NCBI GenBank assembly: GCA_036245805.1 | Contig: BTRK01000002.1 | Location: 25,723,067 to 25,787,066, forward strand | Length of the DNA stretch: 64,000 nucleotides | Source: Pristionchus mayeri | Taxonomy: Eukaryota; Nematoda; Chromadorea; Rhabditida; Neodiplogasteridae | Direction: 5' to 3' | Shown: positions 23,201 to 35,100 of the stretch, one piece after another | How positions within the stretch are numbered: position 1 is the first letter of the stretch | Layout of the letters: each line of letters opens with the position of its first letter | The notes under the pieces: generated by a model | Databases searched by the model: none | Told to the model about the DNA's origin: nothing | The model's input: the letters and a program-made list of their open reading frames with translations, nothing else | Program-made: the position numbers and the translations under genes

Positions 23201-24355
23201 AAAACACTGCGCACCAAGTGGGGCTTAATTGAATTGTGTCACAATACTTTTCTCGCACCCTGTAAATGTATGATCAGAATACGACTGTGAAAATGTTTTC
23301 AAATCAAATTGCGGTGAGACTGGAGAGGACAAGTGTAAAAAGGTAGTATTTTTAAAAGATTTATTTCTGAGTGAATTAGCCAATTTTGAAATTTGAGGTT
23401 GACTTGAAGCAGAAACCTTTCAATCCCACATGTGAAAATGGATTCTCATTGATTGTCTTATCTTCACAATTCACAGCGAGTGTTGCCCGTAAAATCAATA
23501 TTTGAACTCCGATTTTGAGAAGGTCACGAAAACTCAGAGGCCGAAGAAAGAAACGATGATTCCCTTGACTTCCATTTCCTGTGATACGTAAGATCTTTAT
23601 GGAAATATATGATGGTTCTAAGAGGTGGATTGTATTCCCAATCATCCTGAAAAATATCAATTGAGTAATTTAATCCTCAAACTCTATCAGAACTACGGGA
23701 ATCTGGAAGGCGGGACTGAAGGAAGGAGGGATGCGAGAATTGAAGGAGGAGGGATTGATATTGTGTCTCAAGGATGGAGAATGTAAGAGTTTGAATGTTT
23801 ATCAGCTGTGTTATGGTCCATTTGAAAAAAAAAGAATTACATTCAGATGACTTCGATGTCAGCGAAAGAGTTAAATTGGGGAATGAGAAGGAGCCTAATG
23901 TTGCCCTGATGATTGGCTTATACACAGTCGCAGCGATCTTGGCTGTTCGTACACTGCATATATATTTATATTTACGATTTTGTACATTATTTTGATTGCT
24001 GATGTGATTAATTCGTAAGATGGAAATGCATACAAATAAAGTTATAGAAGCTAATTATTATTTTTCTAGCTCGTGATTTTCGTTTCCCTCGGCGCTTTTC
24101 TCTGCACTAAAATCAGAGCACGAGTGAGATATTTAATTGTTTTAAAAATAAACAATTAAATTTCCAGAGAGAAGCACCTGTCGGTCTGAAAGCGGGAACC
24201 CCTGCTGTTCGTTTTCTTAAAACTGTTATTTTTGTAAATGGAAAATATTTTCAGATTCAGCCTCCGGCGGTTCTCTCTGTTCAGAAAATGGACATCAAGA
24301 GACAAGTGGCTATGTGTGCGACTTGAATCGAAAGAAGAACGACCTGAATAACTAA
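17290..24355 (+). CDS. type I membrane protein with long cysteine-containing ectodomain (5' exons not found)
   Basis: Exons in continuous phase: 17290-17344 (tentative), 17593-17692, 18484-18554, 18625-18682, 18725-18775, 18826-18881, 18926-19030, 19500-19599, 19653-19741, 20037-20106, 20355-20408, 21744-21868, 21934-21957, 22094-22148, 23278-23342, 23773-23788, 23847-23944, 24070-24123, 24168-24183, 24255-24355; at least 454 codons. The ectodomain has two loosely similar segments (GDFKCEHTL and GIKCTFSVRN) and then a Cys-rich stretch (ECVGCPLCQPAEGNSC, EYDCENVF, ETGEDKCKKDGECK). One transmembrane segment (ALMIGLYTVAAILALVIFVSLGAFLC) precedes a short polar tail ending KKNDLNN. Three exons are only 16-24 bp. 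Signal peptide and start were not located. I do not recognise the family. An AATAAA follows the stop. A truncated copy lies at 13957-14233. Confidence 0.75.
19194..19431. mobile_element. 238 bp TTAA-type MITE
   Basis: Perfect 16 bp terminal inverted repeats (TTAAAGGAGGAGTAAA and complement), so the TTAA at each end may be the target duplication, as in piggyBac-like elements. It sits in an intron of the plus-strand membrane protein gene. No ORF. Its termini resemble those of the larger TTAA elements at 30076 and 35672 (TTAAAGAAGGA). Confidence 0.8.
20557..21159. mobile_element. 603 bp foldback element
   Basis: Imperfect palindrome in an intron. It starts CTGTCTAATCTGTCA and ends TGACAGATTAGACAG. 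Inner arms share CTTTTGAGG, GAAGTA/TACTTC, CTCTGGTTT and AACCAGTGCCCTGA with complements. No coding capacity. Confidence 0.8.
22182..23262. mobile_element. Tc1/mariner-type non-autonomous element
   Basis: 1081 bp between TA dinucleotides (22180-22181 and 23263-23264). Ends are inverted repeats of about 24 bp (CAGGGTGTGAGAAAAGTATGG against CAGGGTGCGAGAAAAGTATTG), a style typical of Tc1-like ends. I find no transposase-like reading in either strand. It lies in an intron of the plus-strand membrane protein gene. Confidence 0.85.
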
Positions 24356-24590
24356 GACAAAAACCAGAGTCGAATAAAGATGATGATCAGAGTGTCTTGC
24401 ATTTTCGTTTATGATTCTGTACATGTCCGTGTGGGTGATCATAGCAAAAACAATTCGTACTTTATAATTCACAAGACTTATAATTGCTTCAAAGATTCAT
24501 CTTGAGTTTTAATAAAACCACCAGTACAGCAATTACGCATAATGGCAATAACCCATAATTCGAAAGTTTAAAAAAAATTACTTTAAAAAG

Positions 24591-27551
24591 TTAATCATCC
24601 TTCATTTTCCTGTTGATTTTGAAGCTACCGAGCAGTACCACGAGAACTTGATAAACACAGAGCACAACTAAAGAGCTTATGGTAAGAAGAGCAATTCCTA
24701 TGATTGCAATAACATCAATGGAATAGTACTGGATGAATGATTGAGTGGTTCCAAAGTGTTTGAGATGATGAAGGGGTCCGAATTTCACAAGAAAATCGAA
24801 ATGACGAAGGAAGTTTTCCTTCCCTGAGATGGGAGAAGAAGAAAGTCGAGAAGCGACCTGTCGAGCGTTCGAAGTGTGCCTACAAAGAAAAAAGTTTTAT
24901 TTTGTACCAATTGCAGTTACTCACTTTGGATTATAGAGTATCTCCCTCACTGCCTCAATCATCTTCATCGAATTTCCCAGATCTTCCTTATCCATCACGA
25001 TTCCTCCACCATTTCTCTTGAACATCAACGCGTTTCTGTACTGATCCGAGATGGTCGGAATAGCGATGATCGGAACTCCTGAAATAGTGAATTGAGTATT
25101 TCAGAAGTAGACTACCAAAAGGATAGTTTCAGGGCATAAGCAAGTGAAATTTTAGATTTTCTCCTTACCAGAATGCATTGTCTCGTAGGTAGAAGAGAGA
25201 CCACAGTGAGTGACGAAAGCGGAGAGACGAAGATCGCCTGAAAGATCATATTTACAGTTCCGATGCTCTTAGCAATATTCCTTGCATTGATGTTCTGCAC
25301 TTTTCTCGAAATCACTCCCTGACAAACTATGAAATCAGACCCAGACGGGAAATGCATTAGACCGGCATAACCTCACGCAGTAAAATCGCCCTCACTTTTA
25401 TCGAGCGAGAAAATGTCTGGGGGAGATCTCCGTCTTCCCTCTTTTTATCGCACTACATGGGTCGATGGCCACAAAAGAGAGCCCGACTCTTTATTTGCTC
25501 TGTAGGGTGTCTAGACGGCCTTGCACACATTCTTATCGAACATAGAGCCTATGATGGGAGGGCACCTCCCTCTGCAGAAGGAGTGACTTTGAATTGAGAG
25601 GAGATATATTTCTCTAAAACATGTTGCGGGAATCATACCTAGCAATTCCTTCTGCGGGAGCCACTGGGCCTCAATGAGATTCTCGATGCCTCGAGAGATG
25701 TTGTGATAGGGGTTCTAAAATATGCATGTTGGCTTCTATTTTATTCTTTTTTTGTCACGTTTATTGAACGGTAAAGCAGATAAAGTATAATCTCACCTCG
25801 TATTTCCAGATGAAAGTGACGTCAGGAAAAGCACTGAATGTTTGCAGAAGCGACCGTTTGTAGTGCTCAGGCATATCCGCAGAATTGCCGACGGTTCCGA
25901 ATGAGACCAAGACATTCTTGGGACGGAGATCTAAGATGGAAGACCAATCCTGCAATTAGAGTATGAAAAGGCATTCGTTTAGAGTTAGGGAACCTCATGG
26001 AGAGTCTCATTTGATGTCTTCATGGTTATTCCTCCTACATCGATCACTCGATGACTCGTGAGAGTGGGGAAATCGACTTGAGGATGACGCTTGATGAAGA
26101 TGTAAGAGGCATTGGCTGATATTTCCTGTGAAAAAAATAGTTTATTTATTCAATCAGATACAAAAAAACTGTAAAATATTACACCAGGCAACAATATAAT
26201 GAACTCACGTGTGCGGATGCGGTAATATGGGGAAAGCGCGCCATCAACTTCCGCTCGTAGATTGAGCCTGGATTATTAGGTTATATTTTTGAGAAAAAAA
26301 ATAAATAATTAGGAACCATCTGTGAGAATTATACGTACCCAGATAGTTGAGAATCCCGTCCACGAACATTTGTCTGACAAAGTTGCCGATTCTATTGCCA
26401 AGTGAAGCCATTTCAGTGTCCATTGCCCGACCGAATCTACCTGAAATTATTGCGATCTTGCTTGTTATTTTCACCGAAAAACTATTAATATTGTCTACCC
26501 GGTACGTAAGAGAGCGACTGAGGAACTCCCATGAAGTGGAAGGACTGCGGAATCGTAGAGTGCGAATCAATAATTCCGAAGTTCTTGATGCCGATCGTGT
26601 GGAGAATATCTGCTTTGAATTCTGGCTATCGTTAACTGGCTTAATTTCTCGGTCTTACGGTAGACGCAAAGATCGAAGTTGGCGACGAGAGCGACGTCGA
26701 ATTCCTCGTTTCTCAGGCGATCCATGAGCTGACGATTGCCAAGAATACCTGGAGATATTGGTTATTTACTCATACCCACGACTCTCCTTCGAGTAGTCGC
26801 ATCTTAGATCTATCGGAGTGTGTGACATAGAGACATCTAAGTATAAAACAGATCTAACTAGGAAGATCTTGCAAGTCTGAAATTTGACTCACTTGAGCAT
26901 TGCGAGAAGAGAAAGTTGGCGACGTTGTTGAAGTTCTGAGTGATATCGTTCGGGAATTTATGATTGTCAATAACCCACTTCATACCACTGATAGAATCCG
27001 TTCGCAGTCCATGCAGTGTCGTTCATTCGACCGCCCTTCAATTCATCGACTCTCCCAGAAATCAAAGATCAATTCCTCACTCCTAGTAGTGCCGTCTGTG
27101 CAGTCTGCGGGGCGACGATTCTCTTCGCTCGCTTGCTGCCCACGTCGATCAGACGCTCGTCAACGACGTTAGACAGCATCACCTACAATTTGTTCAGTCA
27201 AAAAGCTGTCGGAGGAATAGGAAAGAGAGATGAACAACCGATGCTGAACTATTCGAAGGAGTAAGTGGACGAACCACTTCGTATCCTTCATCGATGAGAA
27301 TGTCGGCTACAGAATTCACAAATTGAACATGACTTTGCTGGAATTTCAGGTCGTAGATCAGCACCTGAAAAAGATGATTATCGATTGAATGCGTCAAAAA
27401 TAATCATTTGAATTGTTTTACGCTCGTCAGTAACTTTCAGTGAAAGATTCCTAATGCAGGACCATCCAGAGGTTCTCAAGCGAACCTTCGTTGCTTCGGA
27501 GTACTGTAGCCAGCAGTTCGCGATAAAAACGAGGGAGAGGAGGGAGAGCAT
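24591..27551 (-). CDS. UDP-glucuronosyltransferase (complete)
   Basis: ER-membrane glycosyltransferase transferring sugar from a UDP-sugar to small lipophilic substrates. Fifteen exons in phase, 5' to 3': 27486-27551, 27275-27364, 27081-27182, 26979-27035, 26893-26935, 26659-26748, 26499-26609, 26339-26440, 26209-26267, 25994-26125, 25797-25949, 25639-25714, 25169-25237, 24925-25078, 24591-24879; 530 residues, the usual UGT length. Signal peptide (MLSLLSLVFIANCWL), catalytic-His region (QQSHVQFVNSVADIL), NFGIIDSHSTIPQ, LVSFGTVGNSADMP, and the C-terminal donor-binding signature (QWLPQKELL, FVTHCGLSSTYETMHSGVP, ISDQYRNA). A C-terminal membrane span (DVIAIIGIALLTISSLVVL) precedes a KMKDD tail, a KXKXX ER-retrieval signal. 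All expected landmarks are present, so likely active. Confidence 0.95.
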
Positions 27552-28418
27552 TTCGAAGTCCTCTTCAAATCGAATGATTCCACCTTCCCAGTCTACGCCT
27601 CAAATACCCCTCACCTCCCTGGAAAAAATGATAAGCCGCCCAGGTGGAATAGTGACCACGACTAGACTGTCTGGGCGAGGGCCAGACTGGAGGTGATTTG
27701 AGATCCGTTTATGAGCTCAAATTATGGTACGATCGATGTCCTTTGAAAACCATTATGAGAAAATGTTAATACTGTTATTGGATCGATGATGCCTCCTCAT
27801 AAAACCACGCACGGTTCGTTGCTCTTTCTAGACACTATCTTGTTTTAGACTGTGTCAAAAATGTTCAACATTACCCCTGAATTTATAGGCACTATTGATT
27901 GGATTATGACTAATTGAGAGAGTATCTTTGAAAAAAAGGTATACAATTATGACTCGAATTGCCTCGAAGATATACTTTGACCCCTCAAACAATCGGAATG
28001 ATTCTCTGTAATCACTCTCACTGAGAGCAATCAAGCAGCCTGGGAATTGTTTCAACAAAAAACACTGTAAATGCATTGTGAAAATTATACTGCAAGGATC
28101 GTCATGCCAAAAAGCAGACGTCATTCTAAACAAACCGAAATGAAAGAAAAATATGAAAAAAATCTGAGGAACAGTTGTATTTCCTCACTCATTTTCCATT
28201 TTTTCATAAACCCATGAATATTCTATCATTCTAGCAAATGTGCGTTTGAATTTAGCACTCATCTGACGCCTTTTTAGCATCAATGTACATGACTCGCTGA
28301 CAAATGGTGAAAAACAAAGCTCAAATAAAATATTTGAATGAAATGTTATTTATCATAATACATTGTTTCCTCAAAAAAGGTAGATAAAAGAGGAAGCACT
28401 TTTTCATGAATTGACGAA
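27552..28418. other. intergenic, no gene seen
   Basis: Promoter side of the UGT and 3' side of the small secreted peptide gene. An AATAAA on the minus strand (about 28322-28330) fits the 3' end of the peptide gene. Nothing else recognised. Confidence 0.45.
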
Positions 28419-28680
28419 TTAAGCATCGCAACCGAAACCGCCACATCTTCTGTTCCTTTCTCCACTCTTCGTTACATCGTCACCTGTGATCACTTCCCTA
28501 AAAGGAGTTGGACCGCAATTTTCATATGATTTTGTCTCATTACCCACTTCCACGACTTCTTTCTAGAAACAATCAATGTAGATAAATTGAGGAATTATCT
28601 ATCACCTTCGCCGGTTGAGTAGCAGAGAAGGAAGATAAGACTACGAGACAGATGAGAAGAAGGAAGGGGAAGAATCGCAT
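28419..28680 (-). CDS. small secreted peptide precursor (72 residues)
   Basis: Two exons, 28606-28680 and 28419-28562, joined at phase 0. Residues 1-21 are a textbook signal peptide (MRFFPFLLLICLVVLSSFSA). The mature part is polar with one cysteine (SYENCGPTPFREV). It ends in a dibasic site (RNRR) followed by CGGFGCDA, an octapeptide with two cysteines three residues apart. This layout fits a processed neuropeptide-like or disulfide-closed signalling peptide, but I recognise no family. It sits between two UGT genes on the same strand without evidence of an operon. Confidence 0.7.
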
Positions 28681-29101
28681 TGCTGATTCGATGAAATTTG
28701 AGAACATTTAGTTCTTTTTAAACAAGAATTCTGATGATTTGCAAGATAATCGAGTGGGAAATATCTGTAAAATATCAATGCTCGACTATTCATACAATTT
28801 CAACACAAATAGCGAAATATTCGACAGGAACTGCAGTGAACACTCCTTATTAGATGGATAGAATCCAAAAAAATGGGGAAAGGGGTGGATTCAAGTTTGT
28901 CTATGTTTTTACAACGAAACAATGGACGTTGAATTGTCATTGTTCTCATTTTTATTTCTTTTTTACTGATCTTGATCATATGTGAATCCCTTTCACAATG
29001 ATGATACAGACGTATTTTCATCGAGAGTGTTCGCATTTCTTGCCGTTTTTAATGAATTTCCTCATTTTCTCTTCAGGTGTTGTGGGAAACTTGTAAACAG
29101 C

Positions 29102-32100
29102 TCACTCATTCTTTACCTTTCTGAAAGCAATCGATAGCATAATTCGAATGATATGTCTCGAAATTATGAAAATAAGACAAGTGATAACAGCAAAGACAAC
29201 AGTGACAAGGGCATAGACATCAATCATGTGGTATTCGATGAATGACTGATTATGGGAGGGAATTCTCATGTTGTGAAGAGGGCCGAATTTGATGAGGAAA
29301 TTGAGATTACGAAGGAAGTTTTCCTTTCCTGAATATGGAGAATTGGCGATGACCGAGGCAGTGCGACGAGCGGAATTGGCGAATCTGTAGATAATTGCAT
29401 TATTATATATGTGTGCGATTATTCTTCCCTCCAGTAGTGGGTGAAGTAGAGAATAAACTATTGATTTACAAAATTCACTAAGCAACGAGTTCACCTTTCG
29501 TTTTTTAGCATCGACCTAATATTTCTCTCGATCGCTTCGGAGCTTTCGAGATCCCTCTTGTCCATTATTATTCCTCCTCCACCATTTTTCAATACCTCAA
29601 AATTAATTGCTCAAAACCAAACAAAAATTCGATATATAATTGATTGTTACTTACTTGTGCGTTTCTGTGTTGATCAGTCGAGGTGGGGATGGCAATGACT
29701 GGGACACCTTGCAATTCACTTCTAACTAATTGAGTCAAACAACATCAACTCACCGGCCATCATCGTCTCGAGTGTACTCGACAATCCGCAGTGGGTGATA
29801 AAGAGAGCGAGACGAGAGTCTTCTGCAATCACATTCAAATGCGAAATATTCAAGTTTTTATAATCAAAGTTGCTATTTGACCACTCTTCTCCACTCCCGC
29901 ATTCCCGCATTTTTCTTACTCGTACTGTCAAGGAGGCCACCGCCAGCCGACCTTCATATCTCTCCCCTCTCAAGGAAAAGCGCTACAAGGGACACTCTTC
30001 CATCTACAATTCACGTCGACAAGAGGCCGTTAGTGATATAGCGGAAGGTAATTTGAACTTCTGTCGCAGTAAACCTTAAAGAAGGACTGTCAGCAAAGTT
30101 GAACTTTTGACGCTGTAACCATGTCCTAGCTTTGCACAACCATAAGAGATTCTGAAAATTTCACGTTCATACCTCTATTTTGAACCGAGTTATCATTAGC
30201 TGGCATACTGCCAAGGAGGGCTTGTAGGGAAGGGACGTGCGGGAATTCAAATATCTTGAGGATCTGTCAAAAAATTGGTGGGAATAGAACCCGCAACCTC
30301 TCGATCACAAGGCGGCTGCTCTACCACTGAGCTATCAACCGATGGTTGTCGATCCTCCTAGTTCGCGCAATGATCTTTGGAGAATGGGCTAGGTCATGGT
30401 TGTGACAGCATCAAAACTTTAACTTTGCTGACACTCCTTCTTTAATACTGCTCAAATCCCCCCAGTCTTCAATGTTCCGCAATGCTTTTTTTCTCATCAT
30501 TTACAGTCACAATCAAGGCCATTCAAAATTGATGTAAAATAGTATAGTACCGCACGGTCTCCTCCCAGACGAGAGCGGCGCGGCGTGGCGCGGCGGGTCG
30601 CATTAGGTCGCATCACTCCCAGAGATACTTCAAAATGTGTATTTTTCGCTGAATTTTCTGCTTTGGGTTCTTCTGATGACTACCAATCTATCTGCGAAAT
30701 CTGTGTTTCAAAATATTCAGTTTGAGCTACTGTTCGGATGTGTCATCTTTGGAGTCCCTCTCATCCCCTCCCCTCATTTCCCTACGATATCATTCATCTT
30801 CATTCTGGCTAGTGAGCGGTGTCGTAGGGAAATTAGGGGAGGGGATGAGAGGGACTCCAAAGATGACACATCCGAACAGTAGCTCAAACTGAATATTTTG
30901 AAATGCAGATTTCGCAGATAGATTGGTAGTCATCAGAAGAACCAAAAGCCGAAAATTCAGCGAAAAATACACACTTTGAAGTGTCTCTGGGAGTGATGCG
31001 ACCTAATGCGACCCGCCGCGCCACGCCGCGCCGCTCTCGTCTGGGAGGAGACCGTGCGGCACTGTAATAATTTTGAGTTATCTAAATTTCGTTTCCCATT
31101 TCCTCTTCATGCCCCCTCTGGCTACCATAGCCCTCCCTTCCATTTACAGCTTCCCTCGAATCTACCATCCGACAGAGGTGATTACGGCACCCTCCTCTGC
31201 ATAGTTCACAGCCCTCTGGCGTCCTGCACTCAATTAGTAATGTGTTGTAAATGATGCTTCCGAGATGGTCAACCTTCCCTCCTCGCTTATATAAAGGATT
31301 AGTTTCATTCACTTCTCATAACCAGTCATGCACCGTTCCTCTGCTCCCATTCTCTGTGCTCATCCTTCCCAATATTTCTTCGCGTCCTCCTATGGGCAGC
31401 CTATTCCCGGCTTCAATCCTCATCCCGGATACTACCATGCTCCCGTTATCTAGAACTCGCCTCCCTCTCCTGTGTACGCTACTGCACCATTCAATGGATT
31501 CCATTACCAGCCAACACAATCTCGTTCAATCGATACGGATTACGGTATGTTCTTCATTACTTCTCCATTACGATATTTATTCCGTCAAAAAACTAAATAT
31601 TCTTTGACGTTTTTCAGGAGTATGGGAGGCTCCAAAGCCGGTTGTCACAAAACCATCGAAAGATGAACCTCAAGAATCTCTGCTCACAGTGTTAGATCTC
31701 GATGGCCAAGCCAAGGCAAATGGATACTCCATGGTATAAATTACTCATTTACCTTAATTGTAAAAATTTACAAAAATAACTTTTGATTAATCTAAATTCA
31801 ATTTCAGAGATTCGACGACTACAAATCTAAAAAGTGACTGTTATTCGTACTCGTTATCAAGATCTGCGAAAGAAGTTGAATCGCGACAAATATTATAAAA
31901 TGAAAGAAGAAGACCAGGAAATTGAGGTACTTAATTTGAAGTGAGTTTCTAGTTATTTTTTCTAGTTTGTGTCTAGTTTTGCTAGTTTTTCCAGTTTTTA
32001 ATGAGCGTAAAATTTTCAGAAAAAAATAAAAAGCTTAAAATAATAGAAAATTAATATCTAAGTTGAAATTTAATTACTGACATACTGCTGTACAAACATA

Positions 32101-35100
32101 TATGTCTAATGGTCCTCAGAAAACCGTATTGGACTAGATACATGAAAATTTTTTCCTTAAAGATGGAATTGCTGTCTCAAACGCAATACTCTCGATTTAC
32201 ACCGTCTCGCTCGAGTGCCCGCCGTGAGAATCCTCGAGAAACGAATTAAGGAAATGAAGGAAGGTCGAAGACCGAGGACTGTCTACGTATGCACAGGTAC
32301 TTTGATCAAATTATTGTTTAGCTGTCATTTCAAAAGTAACCCGGGATGTATGGAATACACTTGGATAAAGTAATCGAGTGATATCCTTTATTTCAGGCGT
32401 TGGCAATAACTCCGAAGGAAACGTTGCGGCCATCAAGATTGCTGTGATGAGACATGCACGTGAGAACAGATATAAGTACGTTTTAAATCATCTCTGTCAT
32501 CTAATTTCTATAAATTCTGAGATACAAGAGATTTTTAGCGTTTAATCTCGTTCTTAGTAATATTTTTGCCATCAAGATCAGATTTAAATTCATGAAAAAA
32601 TAATTACTTATAATATCTGGACTTTAAATTACACTCAACTTCAGGCATTCTCTGATGCAAGGAAACGATGAAGTTGTCATAGTCACAGTCTAAGGACTAT
32701 TGTATACCCATTGCCTTATCATTCCGGTGTTGTATTTAGTAGTTTCCTTATTTATTGTTAGTTTTCAGAATTTCGCTTTAAGTTGTGCACTTATTCCGTT
32801 CGATTCCGGTTGCAACATTAGATTTTGATCTCATGGTTCCAACTACTCGCTTAATTTGTTGTCTATCTTCGCGCTTATTTTGATAAACTTTAAAATTTAA
32901 AAAAGACTGAGGATGATTGCTTGATCGCAAAAGAGTTGGGAAAAGGAGGTTCCAGTCCATTAGGGCGAAATTTGGATTCTATTTCAATATACCTGTCGAG
33001 AATTCGGACCCGGATCTAAAAATATCTAGTATCAATTTGGGACACGCTCTCATCAGAGGCTATTCAGGCCAAGTGCTAACTAGACCCAGGTACCATCATA
33101 GGCTACTCAGTTCCCAAAAAAGTCTCTTGGTTACCCAGTTCGATAACATATTACACAGAACTAATTGAAAAACTAGATAACATACGTAGTATCTCCCTCT
33201 GCGGAGTGAATTTGGCCTCGATGAGATTATTGATGCCTTCAGAGATTCGATCTTCTGGCTTCTAAACCATCTCAATCATCTAGATTCCCTTTACCCTTAA
33301 TTACTAGCCTCATACTTCCACACGAAAGTGACATCAGGAAAGGATTGAATTGTTTGGAAAATCGATTTCTTGTACCCCTCAGGCATATCCGAAGAGAGGG
33401 CGATGGTTCCGAAAGAGATGAGAACTGTTCGAGGACGAAGGGAGAGGATAGAGGACCAGTGCTGCGATATTACGAATTTTTTAATTATTGTGAATGCGTT
33501 TTTACCTCATCGAGACTCTTATTCGTCTTTGTAATGGTTAGTCCTCCAATATCGACTGTAGTGTGAGTGGTGAGAGAAGGAAATTCGATTGCAGGAATTC
33601 GATTCATGAAAACCATCGACGTGTTCGCGATTTGCTCCTTAAAATGTGTATTGAGCGAGATTAGAGACTGAAACCGCTCGAGCCCTTGAACAACAGAAAT
33701 GTCTTTTTTAAAGGAATTTTATACCACTGTTGCTTAAAAGCATGACCCATCGCATAGAGAGAGAGAGAGAGAGGAAATCAATTCACTCACATAAAGGTTG
33801 GGAGGATCGTCGAATTTTTCCTCTATCTTCTTTGTGAAATCGTAAAGCGCAACATTCAAGACGATTTTCATCAATGCATCATTGAGAAAATTCTTGAGAC
33901 GATTGCGGAAAGTCATCTCGGAGAAAGAAGCGAATCTTGTGAAGGTGATCACTTCCCAAGGTATAGGCAAAAGGAACCGACAGGAACAGGCTTTTAGATT
34001 ATCTAATGGGGAGAGTGCTTGACAAATAGTAATACCAGGAAGTGTGGAGTACTGATCGGGTACTCCTGTGTACCACATCGGATTGAGAATGGTCGAGTGC
34101 GAATCGACAAACGCATAATTCGAGATTCTCGCCTTGTGGAACAGATCTGGAATTAGCTTATCCATTTATCAATTATGAGCAAATGCCTGGAGTCTGAACA
34201 GATTGAGTAACAACCAAGTCACGAAAATAGAGGATCGTGGTTCCATTATCAAAGGTTTGAAACTTACAATAAATGCAGAAGTCATTAGGTGCCATTAGAG
34301 CTACGAAGAATTTCTCAGCTCGGAGTTGTTCAATGAGTCGATGGTCTTGGAGCATCGCTGAGATTAAAATTTTGATTGAACAAATATTGAAAGGATATCA
34401 ATGTTGCTCACCCAGGCATTGAGATGTCATTCCGTTCACATATCTGCGCACTCCGAAATTCTGCAATGATATGTATTTCGGCACTTGTCATAAGAAAAAT
34501 TCTTACCGCGATCATATCATAAAAACTGGTCGCTTTCCAGTTGTTTTGTCCGATGCGGGAAAACTACAATCAATTGCATTAATTTTTATTTATCTAGCTG
34601 TTGAGCTAACGAGAAAAATCAATGATAAATGTCTCACTCCAATCGCATGTGCCTCGGGAGTTTGCTTCGTGAAGTATCGTCGAACTCGTTTACTGCCGAT
34701 ATCTTGCAGATTCGCATCGAGAACATTTGAGAGCATCACCTGAAAACATCTACTGAGCATCTGAATACAATAGCACGCATGATCTGGTTTCCACAAGCGA
34801 ACAATAAATATCTTATAAGCAGATTGCGATACAATTTCGCTGATGATTATTTATAAGCTGACCACATCGTGTCCCTCATCCACCAGAATATCAGCAACTG
34901 TGTTTATAAACTGGACATGGCTGCGTTGGAATTTGTAGTCGTAGATGAGTATCTGAATGCTTTTAATTGGAGTGGTTGCAAGAGTGATAATGAAATATTG
35001 AATGGAAAAAAATGTATTAATTTAGTCTCAGGGAAGCCAGTACTCCTCTCGACGGAATAAAGGAACCTTTGCAGCATCAGCAAATTGAACTGCCGTCATC

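Noticed and set aside
30280..30345. A functional tRNA gene on the minus strand
   Set aside because: A and B boxes are clear, but the anticodon stem does not pair and the segment is embedded in a repeated TIR element. Kept as a tRNA-like core only.
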